A stretch of 64,000 nt of DNA from Drechslerella dactyloides (taxonomy: Eukaryota; Ascomycota; Orbiliomycetes; Orbiliales; Orbiliaceae), in NCBI GenBank assembly GCA_020064725.1, contig JAGTWJ010000002.1:1178001-1242000 (forward strand). The letters are read 5' to 3'. The translations under genes were made by a program, and so were the position numbers. Shown in pieces: positions 1 to 11,593 of this stretch. Positions within the stretch are counted from its first letter, which is position 1. Every line of letters starts with the position of its first letter. The notes under the pieces were generated by a model. It saw only the letters and a program-made list of their open reading frames with translations. It searched no databases and was not told where the DNA came from.

Positions 1-776
1 GTAGTACTGCGGCTTGTTGAAATCGATCGAGCAGGCGGCGGTATAATTTCCATCGCGAGTCTTCAGGAGCCTGATGACATCTTGTGCCTGTACCATCCAC
101 GATGCGAGTTAGAACAGACCACCCTTGTGAATAAATTGACGAAATAGACAAGCCCAACCGTAAACACAACGTCATTCAGGAATAGGATCCTGTCAAAGCC
201 AGCCTTCCCTTCTTTTTGCAGCTCCTCCAGCGGCTCCAGAAGCCGGTTCCTCAGCTTTGCCAGCACGGGAATCCGCCGCAGCTCCTTCTTCCCTCGCGAA
301 GTCATCACCCACCCGGGCTTGTCGTCGCCCTGGGCGACCAGTTCGGCAACCTGCTCACGATGCGTGATAGCCTCTATCAGAACGCGTCTGGCGACACCCA
401 TACGTCCAAGAGTCTCATCGAGCTCACGGAGCATGCCCGGCGTTTCATCCCAGGACCCATTCTCGTAGATGCTGATGAAGACATTCTCCGGCCCCAATTG
501 CTGTATCAGAAGCAGCAATCCATTGATCCAGTAGGGTTTCAAGACCTTCGCGGAAATCCAGTGGTTGGCAGCAATGTAGACCTTGCCGACGCCGTGGACT
601 CGCGGGACCGTCGCGTATGGATTGTAGGCCCAGAGGGCGGCGGTAGACGTATCGGCAACCGGCTCCGGGTCGGAGTGCAGGAAGTGGAAGAAGATGTGAG
701 CGTTGACAAGGAAGAATATTATGGCGAAGAGCACGCGGCGTAGGCGGGCGTAGGGGTGGAAGCGGCGGCGGAGCAT
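1..776 (-). CDS. GT69 alpha-1,3-mannosyltransferase, CAP59/CMT1 type (partial)
   Basis: A Golgi-type mannosyltransferase of the CAP59/Cmt1 family (GT69), which adds alpha-1,3-mannose to glycans or glycoproteins. The ATG at 776 gives a type II membrane topology: a basic start (MLRRRFHPYARLRR), one membrane anchor at about residues 15-33, then a lumenal domain. The visible domain includes the family motif FLNDVVFT with its Asp, where nucleotide sugar or metal binds. An intron lies at 88-158 on this strand; the next exon, 87 down to 1, reads on as DVIRLLKTRDGNYTAACSID, a typical GT69 continuation. The gene runs off the left edge, so the C-terminal half is missing. The frame stays open upstream to 884 but has no ATG before 776, only TTG. 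The family is confident; the exact acceptor is not known. Confidence 0.85.
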
Positions 777-3175
777 GGAGGAGGCTGCATGAAATTGGAT
801 TACAACCTGGCTCGATTCGCGAAATGACGTCTGGGCGAGCGATCGAATCCAAGAGACAGAGGATGCCGGATGGACGAGACGCAAAGGAGATTAGCTAGCA
901 ACTGCCGGAGAAGAGATTATGCGCGCGGAGAGATACGACACCCGTGATGAAGTCGACATTGGCTCCTGGGCGACAGCGAGGAAGGGGTCCGCTGTCCCCG
1001 CCAAATAGGAGAAGCCGGGCAGCCGGCAGCCAAGAAACAGCAGAAGGGCGTCACGGCCGCCGACGCTGGTATGTGTTGCCGCTTACGTCAGCATGCGTGA
1101 ACCTCCCCGGATTGCCCCCAGGACCCCCCCAGGCCACCCCCCACGATCTAACGTCCACTAACCTCAACCGCACTTAGCCCCGAGTACTCGAGCCATCTCC
1201 CATCTGGCAGGCCAGCCACGGGATCGCGGAACCACAGCACAGACTAGGAGATTGCCGGCGTCTATCCATGCGCAACTCCCATGCACCCTTGATTGATGTT
1301 AATTCTCACGGGCGGTATGCCCATAGAACTCCGTTGCACTTGGTTGTACGGTGTCTGCAGCTACAGTGTATCAAGTTGCAATTGGTATTATAACATGATA
1401 ATACCAGGATCTAATCATATCAAATCTAATAACATCTCACAGCTTAAGCTTATCGGCAGATAGGTACTTACTTAATCCAATCTTACATGCATGCGCCTGG
1501 ACATCACAATGATCGAGGGTCCCAGCAGACAAGCTCTATCCAGCGGGCCGTCGATCACCAGACCCAATCCCCTTGAGCCGTCAAGATCCACCCTTCTCGC
1601 TCATGATGATGGCGGTGTCGCATTTGGCGCCCGGAGTCTCGGCCAGCTGCAGCTTCTCGCTTCCGACATGCCTCCCACTGGCGGTCGACGTGCATCCCTC
1701 CTAAAATAGGTTCCACAAGCATGCACGACGACATGGACACTTTGAACAAAGAGCGCAGCTGCGCAGTCCACAGCTGCACAGCACAGCGACGTTATTCATG
1801 CATCACCGTTCAACACATCGGACAGGTGCAAGAACGCGCCGACATAGCTGCGAGAAGAACCAAGTGATTCTTGGCCGCGAGTCGCGACCCACCCGCAGCT
1901 TGTTCAACAAGGTGTTCTTGAGTGCCAGAGCTCTGCCGCGATCAAATGACGGTACACCATAGCCGGTGCTCTCTATTTTCAGAGTCTCGTCGACGCGCCT
2001 TGCATATCTCCACCGCAAGCATCTACCGAGCTTGAAATTGCAATTGGTGCTCGTCCTCGACGATTCCTTCCTGTGAGCCGTCTGTCTCCACTTCACGCCG
2101 TCAGAACTTAGACAGCTGCATTTCCGCGGCGGATGCAGCATGTCCACGTCACGTACCTGATGATCTTAGTCGACAGAAGCTGCGCTTGTAGAGTGCGATC
2201 CCAAATGTGGGAGGTGTTGGGCGATATGTCCTAGGTCCCACGGACATCCGTCCGCGCATAATTAATCTCGAAGAATCCACGCCGTATCTTATAATTACGG
2301 TCACCAACGGCTACCAGAGTTCCCTCGTTTCAAAAGAAGGGGGTAAATAGGGCAATCCTCGAGATTAATTCATAAGCCCTCCCGCGCAGAATACCAGAAT
2401 ATTTGTTTCGTCAGCGCGACTCGTTTCGTTGCGCTATCAAATATACTCGACAGTGACAACATTTAGCCTCAAGCCAACAGGTCCACGGTCCACGGTATTC
2501 TGGAAATTCGAACGGACACGAAGTTAACACCTCCAACTGCTCCACGCTGCTGTGCCATACTGTCGCTATTAATACCAACCGACCCTCGTGGCCAGAGCTT
2601 TGCGTATTGCTTTTTATCTTTTCGTAGCGGCCATTGAATCCGTTTCGATTCAGGTTTAGTTATTAGAGGGAGTAAGCCTTGCCGACAACTGCGTATCCGC
2701 CCGTCGCGTCCCCAACATGCATAATTAATAATTGTACTGCGCAGTTGGAGAAATTAGTAGCGTCTCTTCAATAGAGGGCTTGCATGCTGCAGGTGCACAG
2801 TAGAACCTGCGTCGGCATACCTGCTTTATCGCTTTATATCACACGGCCACTCCCCCTCCGATTGTCTCGTCTGATCCTTTCCTTTATTCTTGCTTGCAAC
2901 TTTCGACATCCTCACTGCGACAAAAGTAGATAAAGATCATCGGTATATTTCTCGACTCATCCAGTCTGGTGACTCGTGCGGATTAAGCAATAGATACCTG
3001 AGTAAGTATGCATCCGACATACTTCAAGACACTCCCGTAGATACCCAGCTCACATAGTACACCTCCCAGATATCGTACCTCTGATTTCCACAATATCGAA
3101 ATATAAGATACATCGTTAAACTTCAAAGAAAAACAATACACAACATATTCGCGACATCAATCCCGATCAGACGAC
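777..3175. other. Intergenic, 2.4 kb
   Basis: The first 400 bases are GC-rich and hold short open frames on both strands with no family signal. The rest is more AT-rich. A 12-bp inverted repeat is listed separately. The stretch just before 3176 is rich in short pyrimidine runs, has a TATA-like TTTATATC near 2833, and contains a GTAAGT at 3002 with a CACATAG at 3051-3057. A 5'UTR intron of the next gene is therefore possible but unproven. Confidence 0.5.
2260..2370. repeat. 12-bp inverted repeat, about 111-bp unit
   Basis: AATTAATCTCGA at 2260-2271 returns as its exact reverse complement, TCGAGATTAATT, at 2359-2370. The enclosed sequence has no open frame of note. This could be a small MITE-like remnant or chance. 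No target-site duplication is obvious at the edges. Confidence 0.3.
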
Positions 3176-3726
3176 ATGAGGCACTTCCTCCTTCCCGTCA
3201 TCCTCTTGACATGGATTCTCCAGGTCGCAGCGTCGCCAGTCCCAAGTCCCGGCCAGTCGTCATACTACAGCCCCAAGCCCAGTGGCGACCTGTTTGGCAA
3301 CAAAGCCCAAGTCGTCGCGGATGCCGTCAAGCCTTACGTCGAGGAGGGCTGCGTGGATAACTGCGTTCTGCGCACGGATTATAATCCATGCACGGGCAGC
3401 GAAGGATGTATGTTCTCACACACTAACCTCATACATGATCATATACATCGTCCCATCCCGTCACGTATCCCTATCCTCACGTCCGAATAGACGCTAACAG
3501 AGGGTCATGATTGATTCCGTACATAGGCCGGGAGAATTGCGAAAAGTTCATCTACCGACTATGGAATGCGATCGACCGATGCATTCAAAGCGAATGCAGC
3601 AGCACGGCTACCAGCTACGGCATGAACGAGGCACGCGACGCGAAGGCCTTCGCAAATGTCTACTGCACGATCACCGAGACTCTGCTCCCACTCATCGGGG
3701 AAGACTCGGAAGGCCCATCATATTAG
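3176..3726 (+). CDS. Small secreted cysteine-rich protein
   Basis: A predicted secreted protein of 143 residues from two exons, 3176-3407 and 3527-3726. The intron 3408-3526 begins GTATGT and ends ACATAG. Splicing rebuilds a Cys codon (TGC) at the join. Residues 1-20 are a clear signal peptide (MRHFLLPVILLTWILQVAAS). The mature part has eight cysteines, in spacings such as CVDNC, ENCEK and DRCIQSEC, so four disulfides are possible. The composition is charged and the protein has no membrane segment. I do not recognise a family. Size, signal peptide and an even Cys count fit the class of fungal small secreted proteins, some of which are host-interaction effectors; that role is inference only. 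Gene structure is well supported because both exons are open and the frame is kept. Confidence 0.75.
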
Positions 3727-6700
3727 TGGGTACATACTCCTCCTTTGTAGGATCGCCAGTTGCACGTGGGGCCCGGCGTCTCGCCGTAGCAGTTCTCGTT
3801 TTTCGAGCTGCGTGCTCGCGTTCGAGATCTGACAGTTCAATGTCATCACGAACGTCAAATGCGTGCTTATGGAGAATAGTGCAGAGACGATAGCTGACCT
3901 CGAGTGTGATTGTAGAAAATACCACCAGACTACCGCCAAATGCTTCAAGACGACGAGGCGACTGATTGCTCCACTGAATTGCCCAACGCTATTCATACTT
4001 CCAAGCCATCATTCCGTGGATGCGACAAGATTCTGTAAAAGTGTCATCGTGGTTTCGCCTCCAAAAACTCTGTTTCTGATCATTTAGAACCCCTCTATCA
4101 ACTTTTAATTTCATTTATTTCCCTATCGGTATCGAATTATCCGAGAGTGGCGTCCGGCGTCTACATTCGTTTCGTATCATTTCGACAGTGCAATATGCCT
4201 TCCTTCCGTTCCATTCTGCTTTACCTTCAATTTCTTAAACCCCTTCCTCCCCATTGATATCTATTATTATATCCCCTTGCCATACCGGGTTTTCGGCTGT
4301 CGTTGAGTCTATGCATATCCGTTTCTTTAGATGCCCGCTGAATTCAAGGTATCGTGTCATCTATTACTCGTCGCTGATGAAGCATGTCAGTGCTCTCAAA
4401 ACACTGCTAGTAAATTTCCCACGTAAATTCGTTTAATAATTAATTATAGCAGCGTGGTTAGATTGCATTTATTCTTGTATATAGAGTAGCTAGGCGCCTA
4501 GGAGAGGCAGATTTGTGAGGTTGCATTTTCGGGGTTCGTGAATTTTAATCCATAGTAAATAATAGTTGGATATTACAAGTGGCGCATTCGCCTAGTCTCT
4601 GTGGCATTCGTCGAGAAACCGGGTTTACGTTATTTAGACCGTTGGGAATTCAAATTCGTCGGCTTTTCCTATCCCGCTTTCGATATCGCCTTATCCAGAT
4701 GCAGCGTGCATATCTGTGTAACCAGTCCTAGTTGTCGGCGTGCCTGACAACGCTTGTCTAATGCAAGCAAGTGGCCCTTACTTCGCCGCTATCTTATAAC
4801 CTCACGAAAGCAGTAATTCCACAGAACTAATAGAGAATAGTCGCTCTAATTTTACGATTGTGGGCATTTATTCCCCCTGGACGTCTACAGCTAGTTATTC
4901 GCAACTTTAACCTGGAGCATCGAATATGCTGATCCAATTATACCAACCGCTGCACGACATCCCGAACGCGGAACTTTCCACATCACTCCTCAGGGTTTTA
5001 AATTTCGCGCACGTGATACATGGTTGTCGCCAACCAACATTTGCGAAAATGACGACGCGATGCAGGCATGCACCCCTTTTCAACCCACAAGCAAGGAGTC
5101 TCGTTTCCTTATCGGAGACCCTGCGTTTCTTACAGTTACTGTGGAGAAAGGCAACCGAAGCGAGGAATGGAAGCTTAAGTGTTTTTGATTCTTGACAGCG
5201 TGTGTGCGCGTGTGTGCGTGAACAGAAGGAAAAGAAACTTGCATCCTCCAAAACACCGCGTGCTGCAGGCTCGACCTGCCGTGATCAGTGAGTCCAATCA
5301 CCCTAATTTCGCATCTGCGCGCTGCAGGGTTCTGTCATATCATGGGGTCTTGGATTTCGTCACTGGCCTAAGCGCGATCGGTTGCCTGATAACAAAAATT
5401 TTGACATGCTCCCAGGTTCTTCCAGGAAGCCACAAAGTGCATTGAACTCCTGTTTGAGCCAACATGAATTGCGCGACCAGCTGCCCGAGAGCTCAGTCGC
5501 GCAAAAGGCGGGGTTTCACGATTCATGGTGGCGTACTGTGCAACTATGCATTTGCACACACAGACGGTGTGACCGTGCTGTTCTGCCGGTTTCCTTCAAC
5601 TGTTGGCTTTCAGGGGCTGCCGTCCAATATATCCAGAACACAGGCCGGTCGACCAACCCGACGCCTCTGTTGGTCCTCTGCAGATGTTTGCCTCCCTGAT
5701 ATTTAGCTGACCGATCACAGCGTAAATTGTCTGGTAAGCGCATATTGCAGATGTCACACGGCGCTGCATTGCAATGCAGATTTTGAACCACTGCATCCGC
5801 ATGCATTGTCAAATATTCAGACAAAGGTCTCGGGGACGCTGATCCATACAGACAGGAAGCCATGTAAGAGGACCACAATGTTTGACGCAATCCCCATCAT
5901 CCTCACCTGTCAGCTGCCTCGTAAACGCCCGCTGCCTCGAGGCGAGCCAAGGCCTCCGTCTACCAACGGACGCATGCTCTGTTAATAGCCCGCGATGACC
6001 TATACGATCGATTCTCGAACAAGGCAGCTGGCCAATGAACGCCGCGACCGCCATGTCGGGCTCGGAGGCATTAGCGTATACGCCCTCTATCTACGAAGTA
6101 TGGAGTACAACTAATACCTGACTAGAGCCGTCAGGCCAGGCCGTGAAGGCTTGAACCTGAAGCAGCCCTTCTGCTCGACGCGGCAGGTAATGGGCCCGCC
6201 AAGGGTCGAAGACTGTTTAATTTCCCAGCGGACATCGATATCTTGTCACCAGCCAATCAGGTGTAATATCTGCCCGCAATCCCTGCTCTTTGTGCCCCGG
6301 AAAGAGTAGCTGCAGCGAAGGGTCGCCCTGTCGTTGAAATCCTGTCCAACCGGTCGCTTACCGTCGAGGGAAATAAAATGCATTCATTCGCTGAATCAAA
6401 TCGTTGGACAGCGACAGAAACGTTAACTCCATCGGTTGGTGCATGGTGCAGTGGTGCGCATGGCATGGTTTGTCTCTCGCTCGCTTTTCGGACTGAGGTG
6501 CTCCACCAGAAATTAACCTCAGGCAGTAGTGCGCGCAATCAAGAAGAATGCAGAAGGCCCACTGGTCGCTGAAACACTGGCAAAAGATGAGATGAAAAGG
6601 GCTTCCAATGTCATGGGTGGGTCATGTGTGTCTGTCTGTCTGGTCGAGTGTCTTCTCGCCTGCCAGGCGCAGAATAGTGCAGGTTTTCGCGCAGTAGTAT

Positions 6701-7034
6701 AAGTGTCTTCGGTTCCCCTGGGCCCTCTGTCTGCCCGCCTTTTCCTTCTAGACGCACTTGTCACCAACGATAGCCTCCGTCCTTTGCACCGTCGCTCTTC
6801 TGCTTTTGAGAATTAACGTCTAAGACGTTTTTCTTCACCACGCTCTTTAATCGCAAAGTCAATCTGTCGCTCATTGCCTAGTCCATCTACGTTTTTTCAC
6901 GCCTCCATCTTCTAGCGGAATATATAATCCTCGACGGCAAAACTCCATCCCACCAACGTCACCGTCTACAACAAACTATCTCGTGTTATTCACCGAGTAT
7001 ATTCATATATCTCTATTCATCTCTATTCATCAAA
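3727..7034. other. Intergenic, 3.3 kb
   Basis: No coding region can be supported. Short frames of 60-125 codons occur on both strands without any family signal. A short GT/GC alternating run sits at 5200-5221. The last few hundred bases are pyrimidine-rich, as is common upstream of fungal genes, and carry a TATA box for the gene at 7035. Confidence 0.5.
6921..6928 (+). promoter_or_regulatory. TATA box of the Ser/Thr-rich secreted protein gene
   Basis: TATATAAT lies 107 bp before the ATG at 7035, with CT-rich sequence on both sides. This is the usual distance for a fungal TATA promoter with a leader of 60-80 nt. Confidence 0.45.
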
Positions 7035-7418
7035 ATGCAATTCACCGTCTTCACCACTCTCCTCCTCGCCGCTGCGGCCCTCGCCTCTCCGGCACCCGCG
7101 CCACAGGGTTTCCAAGTTGTCATCAAATACGTCGACGCCCCCAACTGCGATGTTGCATGCGGCGCAAACGTCACCGCCGCAGCTGCCATCTTCACGACGA
7201 CCAGCACCTCCACAAGCTCGACCAGCACCAGCAGCATCTGCACATCCAGCACCAGCACCGAGGAGGAGGAAATCACAATCACTTCTACCAACACCAAGTT
7301 TGTGATTGTGACGGTGCAGACGGATGAGGCGTCGACTGAGACCCTCGGATCCGAGACTGTCACTTCGCTGCCGTCGGATCTTTCCTACGAGACTGCTGCG
7401 CCGGAGCCGACTTATTAG
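7035..7418 (+). CDS. Small secreted Ser/Thr-rich protein
   Basis: A single-exon gene for 127 residues. Residues 1-18 (MQFTVFTTLLLAAAALAS) form a signal peptide, followed by a short Pro/Ala stretch. The mature protein has three cysteines: two close together (NCDVAC) and one inside a dense Ser/Thr run at about residues 54-75 that should be O-glycosylated. After the run come EEEE and beta-strand-like segments (ITITSTNTKFVIVTV). There is no GPI-type hydrophobic tail. The product is probably an extracellular or wall-associated protein. I do not recognise a family. The ATG has A at -3 (CAAAATG) and a TATA box 107 bp upstream. Confidence 0.7.
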   Translation: MQFTVFTTLLLAAAALASPAPAPQGFQVVIKYVDAPNCDVACGANVTAAAAIFTTTSTSTSSTSTSSICTSSTSTEEEEITITSTNTKFVIVTVQTDEASTETLGSETVTSLPSDLSYETAAPEPTY

Positions 7419-8732
7419 ATGGTCTATCCATACGATATGATGTAGTGGCGGTGGGAGTTGGGGTGCGGGGCGGGGCGGCGGTGCGCGCGCAACTTACGGG
7501 GAGGCATTCTGGTTTGGATTTCGCTGGAGCTGGGTTTGGACGAAACCTCTTGAACTACTCTCTATTATTCCAATCTTTACTCATATTTATTTTTATTCAT
7601 TTCTCTCTTTATATTATTGATAACGGATTGAAGAGGCATGTGCGGACTTTATGGGATCGGACTTTATCTTCTGGAACGCTTATATTTCTCCCTCCACTAC
7701 ACTACGATCTATCATTCTACGCCTCGAGATGGATTTTTATTGATATCTCGGGCTCTCTCTCCATCTACTTTATCTCATCATATCATGTCATTATTAGTCA
7801 ACCTTTTCTAGGAATGCAACACTCCCAATGCATTCTGCCCTCTATATTATGACAATGAACGATACCCAATCTAACCGACTATATTATATCTTTACTCCTA
7901 AACTTCCGCAGTTTGCGTTCTTAAATCTTCAAGATTCATCTCGAGCTAAGATCTCTTTCACAGTCTCGATGGCTGGACGAATCGGTCTGGCAAGAATACC
8001 GATGTACTTTATTATGTTTACAGCTAGTACTGGTGCGAATGATTGCATGCATGCATGTTTCACTTCGTTTCTTCTTGGGCCCTTATCATGTAAGGGTCGA
8101 TTCATATTGTATTTTCATTCATGAAATGCGCGCGTGCGCGCATAGTGGCATCTGTCGGTCTGTCAATCTATCAATTGATCGGGTTAGCTAGGATTAGCGA
8201 GGCACGCACCGATGGTCTAGCCTGAAAGCCGGATGTCACTAGCTAGATTTCATGAATTTATTAAATATTCTATCGTTGATTATAATACTATTGCGCACGT
8301 TGTCAACGTTGTCGAGGTCCGATCGCCACCCATGATGATGCCGTTGTCCTGGCTAAGCTTCATCATTTCATGCATATCCTATGTATAGGCTATAGAGCAT
8401 CTAGAGGTTGGGTGTTCACTTCTGAGTAGTCACAAATCAACCCGCCCAGATAATGTGGTTATGTAATTGCTGGTGTAGGGGACAATGTTTAACTGACAGC
8501 CAACGTTATAACGACAATTTGGCTCCCGACGAGCGTGACTTTGCATGATATATGCTTGAAGCCTATCACCACCAATCCAATAGAGATCACGCTACACTCA
8601 TCCGCCATAGTAAAATATAAAATTCTTTCGTCTGCTCTATGCGTATGTCCTAGAGAACAAGAGTTAAATTTTCAAAAGAGAAGCATATTATCCGAGGATG
8701 CATAGCCACCCCTTCTTCGCTGCCAAAAGCTC
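7419..8732. other. Intergenic, 1.3 kb
   Basis: T-rich 3' flank of the upstream gene, then AT-rich sequence. A GCGCGCGTGCGCGC run near 8128 could form Z-DNA. No coding region is supported. Confidence 0.5.
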
Positions 8733-9886
8733 TTATGCGACAACCTGGCTGATTTTATATTCGACGGTAACGCCATCCGCCTTAACGTGGAATCGCCCAA
8801 CGGCAACAAACACACCATCCTCGAGCGCCTTGTACTGCTCTGCGCCCGCTTGGATGAACTTGTGCGTGACTACATATGTTCACACGCGAGCAGTATCGAC
8901 AAATGTCAGTGCATGCGTGAAATTGCCATGATTAATTTCCGGAATGACGTAAACAAGCAAGGGCGAGAAAGGAAGGAGGGAAGGTAGACGTACCGGCACC
9001 CCACCCGGTAACAAGACCGGGACTCGCGGCTCCAGCGAAGATGCTTGCGATTTCAGCGTTCATATGAATTACGCCCAGGTAGGAAAAGTTCAAAAGCTGG
9101 TCAACTCGCCGTTAGCCATCGCACTATATACCAGCGAGACGGCTGGCCGACTAACTAGTCGAAGGGGTGCGAGCTACTCACGGCACCATCGTCGGTCTTG
9201 AAGACGCTTCGGACGTCGAGGCGCTTAATGGCGTCGCCGGGATCGCCGTGGATCCAGTCGGCGCCGGCGACAAGCTTCGCGTTGACCTTGGTCGGGAAGT
9301 GATCATGGGAAACCAGAGTTCCCGATACGAGTTTCTGCGTGAACGGATATTAGTATACATGTCATACAACTTGCCTACGTAGGCGAAACTTATGAGGCGG
9401 CGGCTGGTATACTTACGACCCAAACGAGGTTCGGACCGCTGCTGAGGGTGCCTTGTCCGCAAAAAAAGCTGTTAGAATAATACTATCTCGAACGGGTTGC
9501 GAATGTGGTATTTTGAATGTCGCTAAGTGCAAGGGATGTGAACCGGACGATACGATTCGACGGAACAGCGACAGGCAAGTCAAGGCGTACCGATTGGCAG
9601 TCCGGGCTCGATATTAAGCTAAAGAGCGATACCATTAGTCTGAGGGACCCAAAATGCGCCATTCTTGTAAAATCAGTCTTCTGAGCGGAACACTCTATCG
9701 ACGGCTGGCATCTGTCGTATAACCCCGCAATTCCGAAGGCGTCATAGCCCAGACGTGGGGGAATGCCCGCCAATGCAATCTTATCCACGTCTCTCAGCGT
9801 AGAGGGGCATGCACATCTGAAGCACAAGATTAACGTACCAAAGCCGTGAAGGCGGGCTTGAGCTTTGGGAACTCTGCGTCAGCCAT
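8733..9886 (-). CDS. DUF3237 (UPF0311) family protein
   Basis: A small barrel-fold protein of the DUF3237 family, whose biochemical role is unknown. Exons on this strand: 9839-9886, 9554-9590, 9417-9451, 9182-9334, 8994-9096 and 8733-8869, total 513 nt, 170 residues. Family signs are the start FPKLKPAFTAL, LDLPVAV, GADWIHGDPGDAIKRLDVR with KTDDGALL, and the C-terminal VFVAVGRFHVKADG and VEYKISQVV. Four introns are clean GT-AG: donors GTATCG, GTAAGT, GTGAGT and GTACGT, all ending AG. The first interruption, 9591-9838, has a GTACGT donor but no AG at the junction that keeps the frame; it is bounded by a 6-bp direct repeat. So the gene is either intact with an unusual intron or disrupted there. 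It is divergent from the F-box gene at 10589. Confidence 0.8.
9586..9839. repeat. 248-nt interruption bounded by direct repeat CGTACC
   Basis: CGTACC occurs at 9586-9591 and at 9834-9839. Removing one copy plus the spacer (248 nt) joins ...AFTAL to VRLDLPVAV in frame on the minus strand. The segment starts GTACGT on the coding strand but ends CG, not AG. No terminal inverted repeats are visible. It may be a non-canonical intron, an intron with a mutated acceptor, or a recent small insertion with a target duplication. Confidence 0.5.
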
Positions 9887-10588
9887 GGCGAGGGGTGTTA
9901 CTTTGAGATCAGGTAGGGCAGTGGGCTCGAAATGGGTGCTGTACTGGACGTCTGAAGGTTGGGGAAGAGAGTTCGAAGGCGTCGGCTTCCCTTGGTCCGA
10001 ACCTCATTTATATAATCGCCGGGTGGTGTGTGTAACCTTCTACCGACAACGCGCCTGGTAACGTCCAGTCTTGGTCAAATTTACCGGTTGGCTTACATGT
10101 GGGCTGCATTGGGTTTTGTTCGATAGGCACTTTGGTATATTGTTGTTCAATTCGCACGATCCAATGCCTGAATTATGCATAATAGTATAAAAATCTGAGG
10201 TTTAACTTGAATTGTGCGTGTAATGCATGATGTGTGATTGCACGGGAGCGTGCATAGGCAAGATAACGGGCTGGAGCATCATGCATCACCTTAATCTTTA
10301 AAAGAATGAAGCGCCAAAATTTCCCTGGTTAGTCTCGGGGACGCTGGCCCTGGTGTTTTCCAGATCTAGGCAATTAGGGTCTGCATGATAGAACCTTCTA
10401 GCTTTGTCTTCTAGTCTTGCGGCGACATAACTTACGCTCCAATATCAATCTGCCTCTCAAGCTGGGACGCGTCAGTCGCGTGTGCTGCTAAGAACATCGA
10501 AACCTTCAAATCCCAAAAACACATCCCTCCGAACTACCAAGAAGCAAATATCATCCATCATCACCTTTCATACCGGTCTCTCAAAACT
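9887..10588. other. Divergent intergenic region
   Basis: A 0.7-kb region between two outward-facing genes, presumably carrying both promoters. Apart from the TATA box listed for the minus-strand gene, no specific site is claimed. Confidence 0.5.
10006..10014 (-). promoter_or_regulatory. TATA box of the DUF3237 gene
   Basis: TATATAAAT on the minus strand, about 120 bp before the ATG at 9886. It is well placed for that gene. Confidence 0.4.
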
Positions 10589-11593
10589 ATGCCGGTGGCC
10601 TCAATGCTTACGCTCCCTCCGGAGCTGCTCGTCGAGATATTCTCGTACCTCGACATACACGACCAAATAACCCTCAGTCAGACTTCCCTCGCCTTACAAG
10701 CTATCTTACTGAATGACAAGTCCCTCCAGAGAGCCAGATACGATGTCACATCAGAGCCGGCTTGGGATGAATTCTTCAACGCGGACTTAGAGCATACTTC
10801 CCTCAAAACACACATCATCCTGAAGTCCCTCCCCGATAGTCCTTTTGGACGGTTGTTCTGCGAGTCAAAGGGCGGCGTGGTCAATCGTTATAGCTACTGC
10901 TATGACAAGGCTGCGAGAGGCTACACGGGTTGCTTCTCTGACAAGTACATCAAATGCGAATACGTGCTGGATGCATACATGACCCTGCTGCGCAGCAGGT
11001 TCCGTGACAGCGAAGAAGACGAAGAACATGAATACGATGAAGACGAAGAAGTGGATCCGGGGGAAGAGGAAGCGCGTGATAGTCTAAGGGAGGAGTACCA
11101 GGCGTCCGCATACACCTGGAATCCCTCAGTGGCGAGAAAAGTCAGCTGCATCTTCCGATACAACCTCACCGACGTCACTGCCTGCCCATTTCTCAATGAA
11201 CCGGTCCTATCACCATACAATATCGATACTCACGCAGATGCCGAGACTACTCAGAAATACCGCGAACGTTGCGCCAAAATTTCGGTCGTAATAGCCATTC
11301 ACAAAGAACCATCTATGCAATATGACGACCCCCCACTCCCGTTCAGCTGTAGTCAATCGATCCCTTTGACGGCGAATACGACGGTCAGGGAATTGATCAA
11401 TATGACCATTTGCGGGAGCCAACGAATGCTGGAGTGGGGCGGTATCGGCAAGGACGACACGGTCGAGTACACGATTAGTCTTGTGAAGGCTGGCAAGAAA
11501 CATCTTGGACATCTCCATTTGACAGCGCGTCTACCTTCAAAAAAGGCGCGGCAGGTGTCTCGAAAGCAAAGAGGCCAAGGGGGATGGCCATAG
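10589..11593 (+). CDS. F-box protein with acidic stretch
   Basis: A single-exon gene for 334 residues. The F-box is at about residues 8-45 (LPPELLVEIFSYLDIHDQIT), the segment that binds Skp1 in SCF ubiquitin ligases. The remainder should be the substrate-recognition part, but no LRR, WD40 or Kelch repeats are visible. A strongly acidic run at about residues 141-165 is likely disordered. The C-terminus is basic. The start ATG follows AAACT and is the first in frame before the F-box. The F-box is confident; the target is unknown. The layout resembles the F-box gene at 19286: an N-terminal F-box, then a basic residue-tyrosine pair about 48 residues on. The two may be distant paralogs of a fungal F-box family. 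Confidence 0.85.
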   Translation: MPVASMLTLPPELLVEIFSYLDIHDQITLSQTSLALQAILLNDKSLQRARYDVTSEPAWDEFFNADLEHTSLKTHIILKSLPDSPFGRLFCESKGGVVNRYSYCYDKAARGYTGCFSDKYIKCEYVLDAYMTLLRSRFRDSEEDEEHEYDEDEEVDPGEEEARDSLREEYQASAYTWNPSVARKVSCIFRYNLTDVTACPFLNEPVLSPYNIDTHADAETTQKYRERCAKISVVIAIHKEPSMQYDDPPLPFSCSQSIPLTANTTVRELINMTICGSQRMLEWGGIGKDDTVEYTISLVKAGKKHLGHLHLTARLPSKKARQVSRKQRGQGGWP

